DNA of 64,000 nucleotides from Strigops habroptila (lineage: Eukaryota; Chordata; Aves; Psittaciformes; Psittacidae). A program made the translations under genes and the position numbers. The notes under the pieces were generated by a model. The model had not been told where the DNA came from. It did not search any database and was given only the letters and a program-made list of their open reading frames with translations. Positions 44,901 through 60,600 of the stretch are shown here, piece after piece. The stretch lies in assembly GCF_004027225.2 (NCBI RefSeq), contig NW_022651087.1, positions 1 through 64,000 on the forward strand, given 5' to 3'. The stretch's first letter is position 1. Each line of letters begins with the position of its first letter.

Positions 44901-45911
44901 GGCTCTATGGGGGGGTCTATGGGGGTCTATGGGGCACTATGGGGTGTTTATGTGTCCTTATGGGGCTCTATGGGTCCCTGCTGGGGGGTTTGGACAGTCT
45001 AAGGGGTCCCTATGGGTCTCTATTTGGCTCTATGGGGCCTTAGGGTTCTCTATGGGGCCTCTATGGGTCCCTATTGGGGGGTTTGGAGGGTCTAAGGGGT
45101 CCCTATGGGTCTCTATTAGGCTCTATGGGGCCCTAGGGTTCTCTATGGGGCTCTATGGGTCCCTATTTGTGGGTTTGGAGGGTCTAAGGGGGTCTCTATG
45201 GGGCTCTATGGGGCCTCCGTGGGTCCCTATTGGGGGGTTTGGAGGGTCTAAGGGGTCCCTATGGGTCTCTATTTGGCTCTATGGGGCCCTATGGTTCTCT
45301 ATGGGGTGCTATGGGTCCCTATTTGGGGGGTTGGAGGGTCTAAGGGGGTCTCTATTTGGCTCTGTGGGGCTCTATGGGTCTCTATGGGGTCTCTATAGGT
45401 CCCTGTGGGTCCTTATTAGGGGGGTTTGTGGGGTCTAAGGGGGTGTAAGGGGGGGGGTTGCGGGTCCCTTATGGGGGTTATAGGGGGCATTGAGGGCATT
45501 GGGGTCAAGGGGGTTTGGGGGGGTCACTGTGGGGCTCTATAGGTCTCTATGGGTTCCTTTTGGGCGGGTTGGGCGTCTATGGGGGTCCCTATGGGTCTCT
45601 ATAGGTCTTTAATGGGGGATTATGGGGGTCATTGGGGTGGCGGGGGGGTGTCCAGGGGGGTTTGGGGTGTCCCTATGGGTCCCATAAGGGTTATTCGGGG
45701 TCTACGGGGGTCTATGGGTGTCTATAGGGTGTCTATAGGTGTCTATGGGGTATCTATAGGGATCTATGGGGGTCCATAGGGGTCTATGGGGTGTCTATAG
45801 GGGTCTATGGGGTGTCTTTAGGGGTCCATGGGGGTCCATAGGGGTCTATGGGGTATCTATAGGGGTCTGTGGGGGTCTATGGGGGTCCGGGGGGGGTCGG
45901 GCTCTCACCAT
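41937..45911 (-). CDS. MYLPF: MYLPF, fast skeletal myosin regulatory light chain
   Basis: Regulatory light chain of fast skeletal muscle myosin II; binds the myosin heavy-chain neck, a Ca/Mg ion through EF-hand 1, and is phosphorylated by MLCK near the N terminus. Exons: 45909-45911 (Met only), 44785-44874, 44334-44409, 43466-43570, 42647-42725, 42461-42509, 41937-42041. The sum is 507 nt, giving 168 aa, the known length. Residues: [20 protein letters not shown] with the phosphorylatable Ser-Ser-Asn, the EF-hand loop [12 protein letters not shown], then [80 protein letters not shown] and [14 protein letters not shown]. Small differences from the chicken protein as I recall it (K4R, and Arg for Lys before NMWAAF) could be species or allele changes. 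Confidence 0.96.
42060..42440. repeat. CATAGACCCCCCATAGACCAT array, MYLPF intron
   Basis: Units of 12-25 bp around CCCCCATAGACCATTATAGA. Confidence 0.88.
42740..43455. repeat. TCTATGGGGTGTCTATG array, MYLPF intron
   Basis: Higher-order unit of about 60 bp containing CTATGCAGGTTTATAGGGG, repeated from 42850 to 43130; then TCTCTATGGGTCGC units. Confidence 0.88.
43571..44333. repeat. TAAGCCCCTCCCCTTCCC array, MYLPF intron
   Basis: Units of 18-30 bp with CCCCTCCCC (KLF/Sp type), some with CCCATTGGATCCCATTCTCT. Confidence 0.88.
44410..44780. repeat. GGGCGTGGCCAATNAG-type spacer, MYLPF intron
   Basis: Degenerate G-rich sequence with repeated GGGGCGGGGC and CCAATCAGAGGGC words; no exon. Confidence 0.7.
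44875..45905. repeat. CTATGGGTCCCTATTTGGGGG array, MYLPF intron 1
   Basis: Higher-order unit of about 90-100 bp (TTTGGAGGGTCTAAGGGGTC, TCTCTATTTGGCTCTATGGG), about five copies from 44990 to 45350, then shorter CTATGGGGTGTCTATAGG units. Confidence 0.9.
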
Positions 45912-45959
45912 TGTCTCCTTGCCGATGGGGGGGGTCGATGGAGGCTCCGTCCAATCGCG

Positions 45960-46136
45960 GGGGGTTTTATTGCCCCCCTTGGGGGGGGGGCGGGGGGGTT
46001 GGGCCCCGCCCCCTTCCTCGCCCCTCCCCCCGCCTTGAGGCGCCTCGTGCCCTTTCTCGGGAATAACCGGGAATAGAAACGGGAAGGGGGGGGGGGGGGG
46101 GACCCGCACCTGCTGCCCCTCCCCCCACGGCAGCTG
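45960..46136 (-). promoter_or_regulatory. MYLPF promoter: TATA-like word and paired E-boxes
   Basis: On the minus strand an ATAAAA word (about 45966-45973) lies 55-60 bp before the ATG. E-boxes CACCTG/CAGGTG (46107-46112) and CAGCTG (46131-46136) lie about 200-225 bp upstream and suit MyoD-family control. Inference from motifs only. Confidence 0.45.
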
Positions 46137-46184
46137 CGGGGAGGGGGAGGGGAGCAGGGGGGAAGGGGACATCCCGGGGATCCC

Positions 46185-46640
46185 ATCGATCCCAGTGCTC
46201 CCAGTGCTCCCAATGGATCCCAGTGCTCCCAGTGCGGGTCTCATTGATCCCATTGATCCCAGTATGGATCTCAGTGCTCCCAATGGATCCCAGTGTGGAT
46301 CCCAGTGCTCCCAGTGTGGATCCCATTGATCCCATTGATCCCAATCTGGATCCCAGTGCTCCCAGTGTGGATCCCATTGACCCCAGTGTGGATCCCATTG
46401 ATCCCATTGATCCCAATCTGGATCCCAGTGCTCCCAGTGTGGATCCCATTGGTGACATTGATCCCAGTATGGATCCCAGTGCTCCCAGTATGGATCCCAT
46501 TGATCCCATTCGGGATCCCAGTGCTCCCAGTATGGATCCCATTGATTACATTGATCCCAGTATGGATCCCAGTGCTCACACTGGCTCCCAGTGTGGATCC
46601 CATTGATCCCAGTGTGGATCCCATTGATCCCATTGATGCT
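46185..46640. repeat. CCCAGTGTGGATCCCATTGAT array
   Basis: Units of about 20-40 bp around GATCCCAGTGCTCCCAGTGTG, between MYLPF and the SPNS1 promoter. Confidence 0.9.
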
Positions 46641-46675
46641 CTTGGGGCCAGTCCCAGCCCCTCCCACTCCCCCCT

Positions 46676-47066
46676 CTCCAGCCAATCAGCGCCGAGGGGG
46701 CGGGGCCAAACCCGGCCGAATGGCGGGGGGGGGGGAGGCGACGCACGACACAGACACAGCGCGGTGACGTCACAAACTGCGCCCCCCGGTGACACCGCTG
46801 GGTGTGACGTCACAACGAGGGGGGGGCAGGGTGGAACCGCACGCAGCGACGTCACCGGTGACATCACGATTAAATCCCGCGTTTCCACCTCAAACGGCGC
46901 TTCCTGATTGGTTCCTTCCCCGGCCGGAAGGGGCGGGGCAACGAGAGGTTTTGTGTGTGTGTAGGGGGGGTGCGGTCACGTGGGGCCGCGGTCACGTGAG
47001 GGCGCGGCGGCAGCGACTCGCCGGCGGGTAACGGGGGGGATGGGGGGGGGAAGGGACGGTCACGTG
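46676..47066 (+). promoter_or_regulatory. SPNS1 promoter and non-coding exon 1: CRE cluster and three GGTCACGTG sites
   Basis: Two perfect CREs, TGACGTCA (46765-46772, 46805-46812), plus variants near 46848 and 46859. GGTCACGTG at 46974-46982, 46990-46998 and 47058-47066 resembles the TFEB/TFE3 CLEAR element. A CCAATCAG (about 46681) and an inverted CCAAT are also present. A donor (GGCGG before GTAACG, 47028) suggests exon 1 ends at 47027. Confidence 0.65.
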
Positions 47067-48235
47067 AGCGGGGCGCTATGGGGCGTCTATAGGGGTCAGT
47101 GGGGCTCTATGGGGCGTCTATACGGGTCTATGGGGCTCTATGGGGTGTCTATAGGGGTCTATGTGGCGCTGTGGGGCGTCTATAGGCGTCTATGGGGCGC
47201 TGTAGGGGTCTGTGGGGTGTCAGTGGGGGGCTATGGGTCTCTATGGGGGTCTGTGGGGCTCTATGGTGTGTCTGTGTGGTGTCTATGGGGGGCTATGGGG
47301 CTCTATGGGGTGGCTATGGGGTGTCTATGGGGGGCTATGGGGCTCTATGGGGTGGCTATGGGGTGTCTACCGGGGTCTATGGGGTGTCTGTGGGCATCTA
47401 TGGGGTAGCTATGGGGGTCTCCGGAGTGCCAGTGGGGGTCTATGGGGTGTCTATAGGGGTCTATGGGGCTCTGTGGGGTGTCTATGGGGGTCTATGGGGC
47501 GCTGTGGGGTGTCTATGGGGTGTCTATAGGGGTCTATGGGGCGCTGTGGGGGTCTATGGGGTGTCAATAGGGGGCTATGGGGGATCTTTGGGGCTCTATG
47601 GTGTGCCTATGTGGTGTCTATGGGGGTCTATGGGGCGCTGTGGGGGTCTATGGGGTGTCTATAGGGGTCTATGGGGCTCTATGGTGTGTCTATGGGGGTC
47701 TATGGGGCGCTGTGTGGGTCTATGGGGTGTCAATAGGGGGCTATGGGGAGTCTATGGGGTGTCTATGGGGGTCTCTGGAGTGCCAGTGGGGGTCTATGGG
47801 GTGTCTATAGGGGTCTATGGGTGTCTATGGCGTGTCTATGGGGCGCTACATGGGTCTATGGGGTGTCTGTGGGGGTCTATGGGGTGTCTATAGGGGTCTG
47901 TGGGGCTCTATGGGGTGTCTATGGGGGTCTATGGGGGGCTATGGGGCTCTATGGGGTGGCTATGGGGTGTCTACAAGGGTCTATGGGGTGTCTGTGGGCA
48001 TCTATGGGGTGTCTCTATGGGGGTCTATGGGTGTCTATGACATGTCTATGGGGTGCTATGTGGGTCTATGGGGTGTCTATGGGGGTCTATGGGGGTCTAT
48101 GGGGTGTCTATGGGGTCTACGGGGCTCTATGGCGTGTCTATGGGGGGCTATGGGGGTCTATGGGGTGTCTATGGGGTGTCTGTGGGGGTCTATGGGTCTC
48201 TCTGTGTCTCTGTGGGGCAGCCCCATAACCCCCCT
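47067..48235. repeat. GGGGTCTATGGGGTGTCTATAG array, SPNS1 intron 1
   Basis: About 1.15 kb; higher-order units of about 150-200 bp are visible (for example TCCGGAGTGCCAGTGGGGG near 47420 and its variant at 47773). Confidence 0.92.
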
Positions 48236-48259
48236 TTGTGTCCCCCCCAGGGCTGCCCC

Positions 48260-49701
48260 ATGGCGTCGGGGCCGGAGCTGCTTCGCGCCGATGACACCAG
48301 CGATGGGGGGGCCCCGTCCTGCCCCACCGCACCCCACAGCGACGGCTCCTGCCCCACAGCGCCCCATAGCGATGGCTCCTGCCCCACAGCGCCCCATAGC
48401 GATGGCTCCTGCCCCATAGCGCCCCCCGGTGCCCGCCTGAGCATCGCCATCCTCTGTTACATCAACCTCCTCAACTACATGGATCGCTTCACTGTGGCTG
48501 GTACTTGGGGGGCGCTATGGGGCGGGATGCGGGGTGGCGGTGGGGCGCTATGGGGTGCCCTGTGGGTCCCTCTGGGGTGCCATAGCATGGCTATGGGTCC
48601 CTACAGGGTGCCCTAGCGTGGCTATGGGTGCCCTATGGGTCACTATGGGGTGCACAGGGTGGCTATGGGTCCCTGTGGGTGCTATGGGGCAGCCCCACAT
48701 CCCGCCCCCCCACCAGGCGTCCTCCCCGACGTTGAGGATTTCTTCAGCATCAGCGACAGCAGCTCCGGGCTCCTGCAGACAGGTGGGACCCCCCTGCCCC
48801 ACACGTGTGGGGCTGACCCACAGCTATGGGGCTGAGCCACATCTATGGGGCTGAGCCACACTTATGGGTCTGACCCATACTTATGGGTTTGACTCACACT
48901 TATGGGGCAGACGCACAGCTATGGGGCCACCCCATGCTTATAGGGCTGCCCCACAGCTCTGGGGCTGCCCCACACATAGGGGTCTGACCCACAGCTGTGG
49001 GGCCACCCCATGCTTATGGCCCTGCCCCACACTTACAGCTCTGCTCCACACTTATGGGGCCTCCCCACACTTATGGGGCTGCCCCACAGCTCTGGTGCTG
49101 CCCCACACATAGGGGTCTGACCCACAGCTATGGGGCCACCCCATACTTATGGCCCTGCCCTACACTTATGGCTCTGCTCCACACTTATGGGGCTGCCCCA
49201 CAGCTCTGGGGCTGCCCCACATATAGGGGTCTGACCCACAGCTATGGGGCCGCCCCACACTTATGGCTCTGCTCCACACTTATGGGGCCACCCCACACTT
49301 ATGGGGCTGCCCCACACATAGGGGTCTGACCCACAGCTATGGGGCCGCCCCATACTTACGGCCCTGCCCCACACTTACGGCTCAGCTCCACATTTATGGG
49401 GCTGCCCCACAGCTCTGCGGCTGCCCCACACATAGGGGTCTGACCCACAGCTATGAGGCCACCCCATACCTATGGCCCTGCCCCACACTTACGGCTCCGC
49501 TCCGCGCTTATGGGGCCGCCCCACACTTATGGGGCCGCCCCACACTTATGGGGCTGCCCCACAGTGTTCATCGGCAGTTACATGGTGCTGGCGCCCCTCT
49601 GTGGCTATTGGGGGGATCGCAGGAGCCGGAAGCGGCTCCTCAGCCTCGGCCTCGCCCTATGGGCGGCTGCGACCATGGCCGGGAGCTTCGTCCCCCCCCA
49701 G
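48260..49701 (+). CDS. SPNS1: SPNS1, spinster homolog 1 (first three coding exons)
   Basis: Lysosomal major-facilitator transporter that exports lysophospholipids. Coding exons 48260-48500, 48717-48782, 49565-49701 chain in phase to 148 aa. A variable N-terminal tail contains a 10-residue repeat (SDGSCPTAPH, about four copies), followed by TM1 with IAILCYINLLNYMDRFTVAG, the motif VLPDVEDFFSISDSSSGLLQ, then VFIGSYMVLAPLCGYWGDRR and SRKRLLSLGLALW, as in human SPNS1. The donor after VPPQ at 49701 is followed by array DNA and a 500-N gap. None of the remaining two-thirds of the protein is found to the right, so those exons lie in the gap or are missing from the assembly. Confidence 0.92.
48783..49560. 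repeat. Higher-order array with inverted GGGGC/GCCCC pairs, SPNS1 intron
   Basis: Unit of about 110-125 bp (CACACTTATGGGGCTGCCCC, ACATAGGGGTCTGACCCACA, CTTATGGCCCTGCCCCACAC), four to five copies. Many short inverted repeats such as TGGGGCTGCCCCA. Confidence 0.9.
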
Positions 49702-49833
49702 GTGAGGCGCTGTGGGGCGCTGTGGGGCGCTATGGGGCGGCTATGGGTGGCTATGGGTGGCTATGGGGTGTCTATGGGGCGCTATGGGGTGTCTATGGGG
49801 GTCTGTTGGGGTGGCTATGGGTGGCTATGGGGT

Positions 49834-50333
49834 NNNNNNNNNNNNNNNNNNNNNNNNNNNNNNNNNNNNNNNNNNNNNNNNNNNNNNNNNNNNNNNNNNN
49901 NNNNNNNNNNNNNNNNNNNNNNNNNNNNNNNNNNNNNNNNNNNNNNNNNNNNNNNNNNNNNNNNNNNNNNNNNNNNNNNNNNNNNNNNNNNNNNNNNNNN
50001 NNNNNNNNNNNNNNNNNNNNNNNNNNNNNNNNNNNNNNNNNNNNNNNNNNNNNNNNNNNNNNNNNNNNNNNNNNNNNNNNNNNNNNNNNNNNNNNNNNNN
50101 NNNNNNNNNNNNNNNNNNNNNNNNNNNNNNNNNNNNNNNNNNNNNNNNNNNNNNNNNNNNNNNNNNNNNNNNNNNNNNNNNNNNNNNNNNNNNNNNNNNN
50201 NNNNNNNNNNNNNNNNNNNNNNNNNNNNNNNNNNNNNNNNNNNNNNNNNNNNNNNNNNNNNNNNNNNNNNNNNNNNNNNNNNNNNNNNNNNNNNNNNNNN
50301 NNNNNNNNNNNNNNNNNNNNNNNNNNNNNNNNN
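49834..50333. other. Assembly gap, exactly 500 N
   Basis: A run of 500 N inside SPNS1, flanked by CTATGGGG array on the left and GGTCATTG array on the right. The round length suggests a placeholder, not a measured size. Confidence 0.99.
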
Positions 50334-51095
50334 ATTGGGTCATTGGTTGGGTCATTGAGGGGATCATTGGGTCATTGATGATGTCATTGGGTCATTGGTG
50401 ATGCCATTGGGTCATTGGTTGGGTCATTGAGGGGATCGTTGGGTTATTGGGTGGTTGGATGCTCAATGAGGTTGGATGGTCAATGGGTGGTTGGATGGTC
50501 AATGGGTGGTTGGGTGCTCAATGGGTGGTTGGATGCTCAATGAGGTTGGATGGTCAATGGGTGGTTGGATGGTCAATGGGTGGTTGGGTGCTCAATGGGT
50601 GGTTGGATGCTCAATGAGGTTGTTGGATGCTCAATGAGGTTGTTGGATGCTCAATGGGTGGTTGGGTGCTCAATGGGTGGGTCAGTTGGGTCACCAACTG
50701 GTGGGTCAGGCAGGCAATGGGTTGGTGAACTGGGGGGATGGGTGCTGATCAGCTGGTTCAATGGGTGGTGGCGTCACCATTGACCATGAGACGGGTCAAC
50801 CCACCCCAGCCCATCACTTCAGGTCAACCCGACCCATAACCCCCCTTTCTGAGACCCCCTATTGGGTGAACCTGCCCCATGGCCCCTCCCTATGGTCAAC
50901 TCAACCCATGGTCCTTCCTATGGTCAATCCAACCCAAGACCCTTCCTATGGTCAACCCAACCCGAGAGCTCTCCCTGTGGTCAACCCAACCCATGACTCT
51001 TCCTATGGTCAACCCAACCAAAGCCCTTCCCTATGGTCAACCCAACCAAAGCCCTTCCCTATGGTCAACCCAACCCATGACCCTCCTTGAGCATC
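50334..51095. repeat. TTGGGTCATTG, GGTTGGATGCTCAATG and CTATGGTCAACCCAACC arrays
   Basis: Three successive arrays of about 17-30-bp units between the gap and the STX1B 3' end; no exon of SPNS1 recognised. Confidence 0.85.
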
Positions 51096-51373
51096 ACCCC
51101 CCATTGACCCCTCTGCCCCCACCTTGAGGCCACCTCCTGCCCCCCAAGTGTGTCCCCCCCCCCCACCAAGCGCATGGATGGAGGCTCATGGCAAGGGGGT
51201 GGAGCCAAGGAGCGAAGGGGAGGAGCCAAACAGCCAATGGACGCCATGATTGGATGGGCGGAGGCCGAGGAACCGCTGCGATTGGTCGGCTCCGTGAACC
51301 ATTGTCTCTTCATTGAGTCTCATGAATGGAGAAGGACATGGAGGAGATGATGGGGGGGGTCAACTGGGGGGCC

Positions 51374-56749
<5,376 letters not shown>

Positions 56750-56974
56750 GGCGTGGGGGGGGTTTGGGGGGGGGGGTGGGGGGGGGAGGGGGGAGGGGCC
56801 GGACGCGGCGCGTGCTGCTGGGGGGGGGGGGGGGGAGGTGGGGGGAGGGGTTGCGGCTGCGGCTGAGGCTGGAGGGGGGGGAGGGGGGCTGCGGAGAAGG
56901 GGGCGGGGCCTCGGGGGAGGGGGCGGGGCTTGTGGGGGGATGCACCAATGGAGGGGGGAAGGGCTCGTATTGGG

Positions 56975-57515
56975 GTCCCCAGGTCCTGTATCGTGATCCC
57001 AGACCCCATGTCGTGATCCCACATCCCAGTTTTGGGGTCCCACGTCCCATATTATGATCCCAGATCCCATTTTGGGGGTCCCAGACCCCATTTTGGGGGT
57101 CCCGCTTCTCATATTATGATCCCAGATCCCATTGTGGGGGTCCCAGACCCCATTTTTGGGTCCCACATCCCATATTATGATCTCACGTCCCATTTTCGGG
57201 GTCCCACATCCCATTTTTGGGGTCCCACGTCCCATATTATGATCCCAGATCCCATTTTTGGGTCCCAGACCCCATTTTTGGGGTCCCACATCCCATATTA
57301 TGATCCCAGATCCCATTTTTGGGGTCCCACATCCCATTTTCGGGGTCCCACGTCCCATCTTGTGATCTCAGATCCCATTTTTGGGGTCCCACATCCCATT
57401 TTTGGGATCCCAGATCCCATTTTGGGCGTCCTAGACCCCATTTTTGGGTCTCAAATCCCATTTTGGGGGTCCCACATCCCATATCGTGATCCCACATCCC
57501 ATATCGTGATCCCTA
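56975..57515. repeat. GATCCCAGATCCCATTTTTGGGG array between STX1B and STX4
   Basis: About 22-bp units (CCCACATCCCATTTTTGGGG, CCCACGTCCCATATTATGAT). It fills the space between the two divergent syntaxin promoters. Confidence 0.92.
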
Positions 57516-57689
57516 TTGCTCATGGGTCCGCCCCCCCCCCTTGGAGGACCTTCCCCCGCGCTCCTCTCTATGGTTCGGCGGACTCCATGGCCAGAGCGTC
57601 CACCTCTCCCTCCGCCTCCACTGTGCCGGCGCAGGCGCAGAGCGGCCGCCGGCACTTCCGCATCCGGCCGGCGGGAGAAGGGCGCCACC

Positions 57690-60600
57690 ATGCGGGACAG
57701 GACGCGGGAGCTCCGCCAGGTGGGGTTGGGGGGGGACACACACCCCAAAAAGGACCTAAATGGGCCCAAAATGGGCCCAAAATGGGGCTCAGGGACCCCT
57801 ATATGGCCCCATGGACCCCTCTATGGACCCACTGACCCCTACATGGACCCCAATATGAACTCATTGACCCCTATACGGCCCCATTCACCCCAATATGGCC
57901 CCACGGACCCCAATATGGACCCATGGACCCCTATATGGACCCCAATATGGCCCCATGGACCCCAATATGGCCCCATTCACCCCAATATGGCCCCATGGAC
58001 CCCTACATGGACCCCTTGACCTCTATATGGACCCCAATATGGCTCCATGGACCCCTACATGGACCCCAGTATGGCCCCATTGACCCCCATAGGACCCCAT
58101 GGACCCCTATATGGGCCCCAGTATGGCCCCATTGACCCCAATATGGCCCCATGGACCCCTCTATGGACCCCAATATGGCCCCATTGACCCCCATATGGCC
58201 CCATGGACCCCTCTATGGACCCCAATATGGCCCCATGGACCCCTATATGGCCCCATTGACCCCTCTATGGCCCTATAGACCCCTATGTGGCCCCATTGAC
58301 CCCTATGTAGCCCCATGTCCCCCCAGGCCTATGGCAGCAGCTCGGAGGAGGAAGAGGAGGACGAAGACGGGGCCAAAGTGGCTCTAATGGGGCTGAACCC
58401 CCTCCTGCAGGTGAGTGTGTGTGTCCCCCCCTTTTACACGCTACTCACACGCCCTTAGCGTGTCCTTAGCGTGTGCTTGGCGTGTTCCGGCAGGCGGGGG
58501 GGGTGCGGGCGGCGCTGCGGGCACTGGAGCTGAAGCTGGAGGCGCTGGAGCTGCTGCAGGAGACGGTGCTGGGCAGCCCCCTGCCCCAGGAGGGTGCGTA
58601 GGGGCCTATAGGGGCCTATAGGGGGCTATAGGGGGGCCTAGAGGGGCGGTATGGGGAGGGTATAGGGGTTTGTGGGAGGCTATGGCGTGTTATGAGCAGC
58701 TATAAGGGGGTTATAGGGGTCCATATGGGGCTCTGGGGGGCTATAAGGGGGTTATAGAGGGGCTATAGGGGGTTATAGGGGGCTATAGGGGGTTAAAGGG
58801 GGGTTTTGGGGGCTATAGGGGGGCTATAGGTAGGTTTGGGGGGGCTATAGGGGGCTGTAGGGGGCTATAGGGAGTCTATGGGGCTATGGGAAGGTTATGA
58901 GGGTCTGTAGGGGGCTATGGGGGGGCTATAGGGAAGCTATATGGGGGTTATGGGGGGCTTATGGGGGCCTATAGGAGTCTATAGGGGGGCTATAAGGGGC
59001 TATAAGGGGATTATGGGGGCCTATAGGGGGGCTATAAGGGGCTATAAGGGGGTTATGGGGGCCTATAGGGGTCTATAGGGGAGCTGTAAGGGGCTATAAG
59101 GGGGTTATGGGGGCCTATAGGGGTCTATAGGGGAGCTGTAAGGGGCTATAAGGGGGTTATGGGGGCCTATAGGGGTCTATGGGGGGCTGTAAGGGGCTAT
59201 AAGAGGGTTATAGGGGCCTATAGGGGGGCTATAAGGGGCTATAAGGGGCTATAAGGGGATTATGGGGGCCTATAGGGGTCTATAGGGGTCTCTAGGGATC
59301 TCTTCTGGTCTCCCCCGTGCCCCCCCAGGGCAGAAGCGGGATCTGCAGCTCCACCGGGATGAGATCCAGGAGCTCACCCAGGAGATCCGCTCCCGGCTGC
59401 AAGGTGGGACCCACAGCGCCCCATAGCGCCCCATAGCGCCCCATAGCACCCCATAGACACCCCACAGCACCCCATAGACACCCATAGACACCCCATAGTG
59501 CCCCATAGCACCCCATAGCGCCCCATAGCACCCCATAGTGCCCCATAGACACCCATAGACACCCCATAGTGCCCCATCGACACCCCATAGACACCCCATA
59601 GCGCCCCATAGCTCCCCATAGACACCCCATAGACATCCATAGAAACCCATAGACACCCCACAGCGCCCCATGGGCACCCCATAGCATCCCATAGCATCCC
59701 ACAGCGCCCCATAGCGCCCCATGGACACCCCATAGCACCCCCCAGACACCCCATCGACACCCCATAGCACCCTGGCGCTATGGGATCTGTGGGGCCGCCC
59801 CATAGCGCTGGAGCCAGCGAAGGAGGAAGAGGAGGATGAGAACAGGAACAGCATCAGGGCGCGGGTGAAGCGCACCCAGGTAAGGGGGGCTTGGGGGCCC
59901 ACAGGCGTTTTTGGGGTCCCCCGGCTGGTTTGGGGGTCCCCGGATGCGTTTTTGGGGTCCGTGAGTGTGGTTTTGGGCTCTCAAAGGTGTTTTCGGGGGC
60001 CCTGAGTGCATCTTTGGGCTCCCCACATGCATTTTTGGGGTCACAGATGGGTTTTTGGGGTCCCTGAACACGTTTCTGGGCCCCCAGATGTGGTTTTGGG
60101 GTCCCCGGGGGGGGGGGTTTTGGGCTCCCAGAGGTGTTTTGGGGCTCCCCGAGGCATAATTGGTGTCTCTTGGGGGGTTTTTGAGGTCCCCGGGGGGGTT
60201 TTTGGGGTCTCTTGGAGGGTGTTTGGTGTCTCTTTGGGGGGTTTTGGGTGTCTCTTGGGGGGTTTTTGGGGTCTCTTGGGGGTTTTTGGTGTCTCTTGGG
60301 GCATTTTTGGTGTCTCTTGGGGGGTTTTTGGTGTCTCTTGGGGGGTTTTGGGGTCCTCGGGGGGGTTTTTGTTGTCTCTTGGGGGGTTTTGGGGTCTCTT
60401 GGGGGGTTTTTGGGATCCCCGGGGGGGTTTTTGGGGTCTCTTGGGGGGTTTTGGTGTCTCTTGGGGGCTTTTGGTGTCTCTTAGGGGACTTTTGGTGTCT
60501 CTTGGGGGTTTTTGGGGTCCCTGGGGGGGGTTTTGGTGTTTCTTGGGGGTGTTTGGTGTCTCTTGGGGGCTTTTGGTGTCTCTTGGGGGTTTTTGGGATC

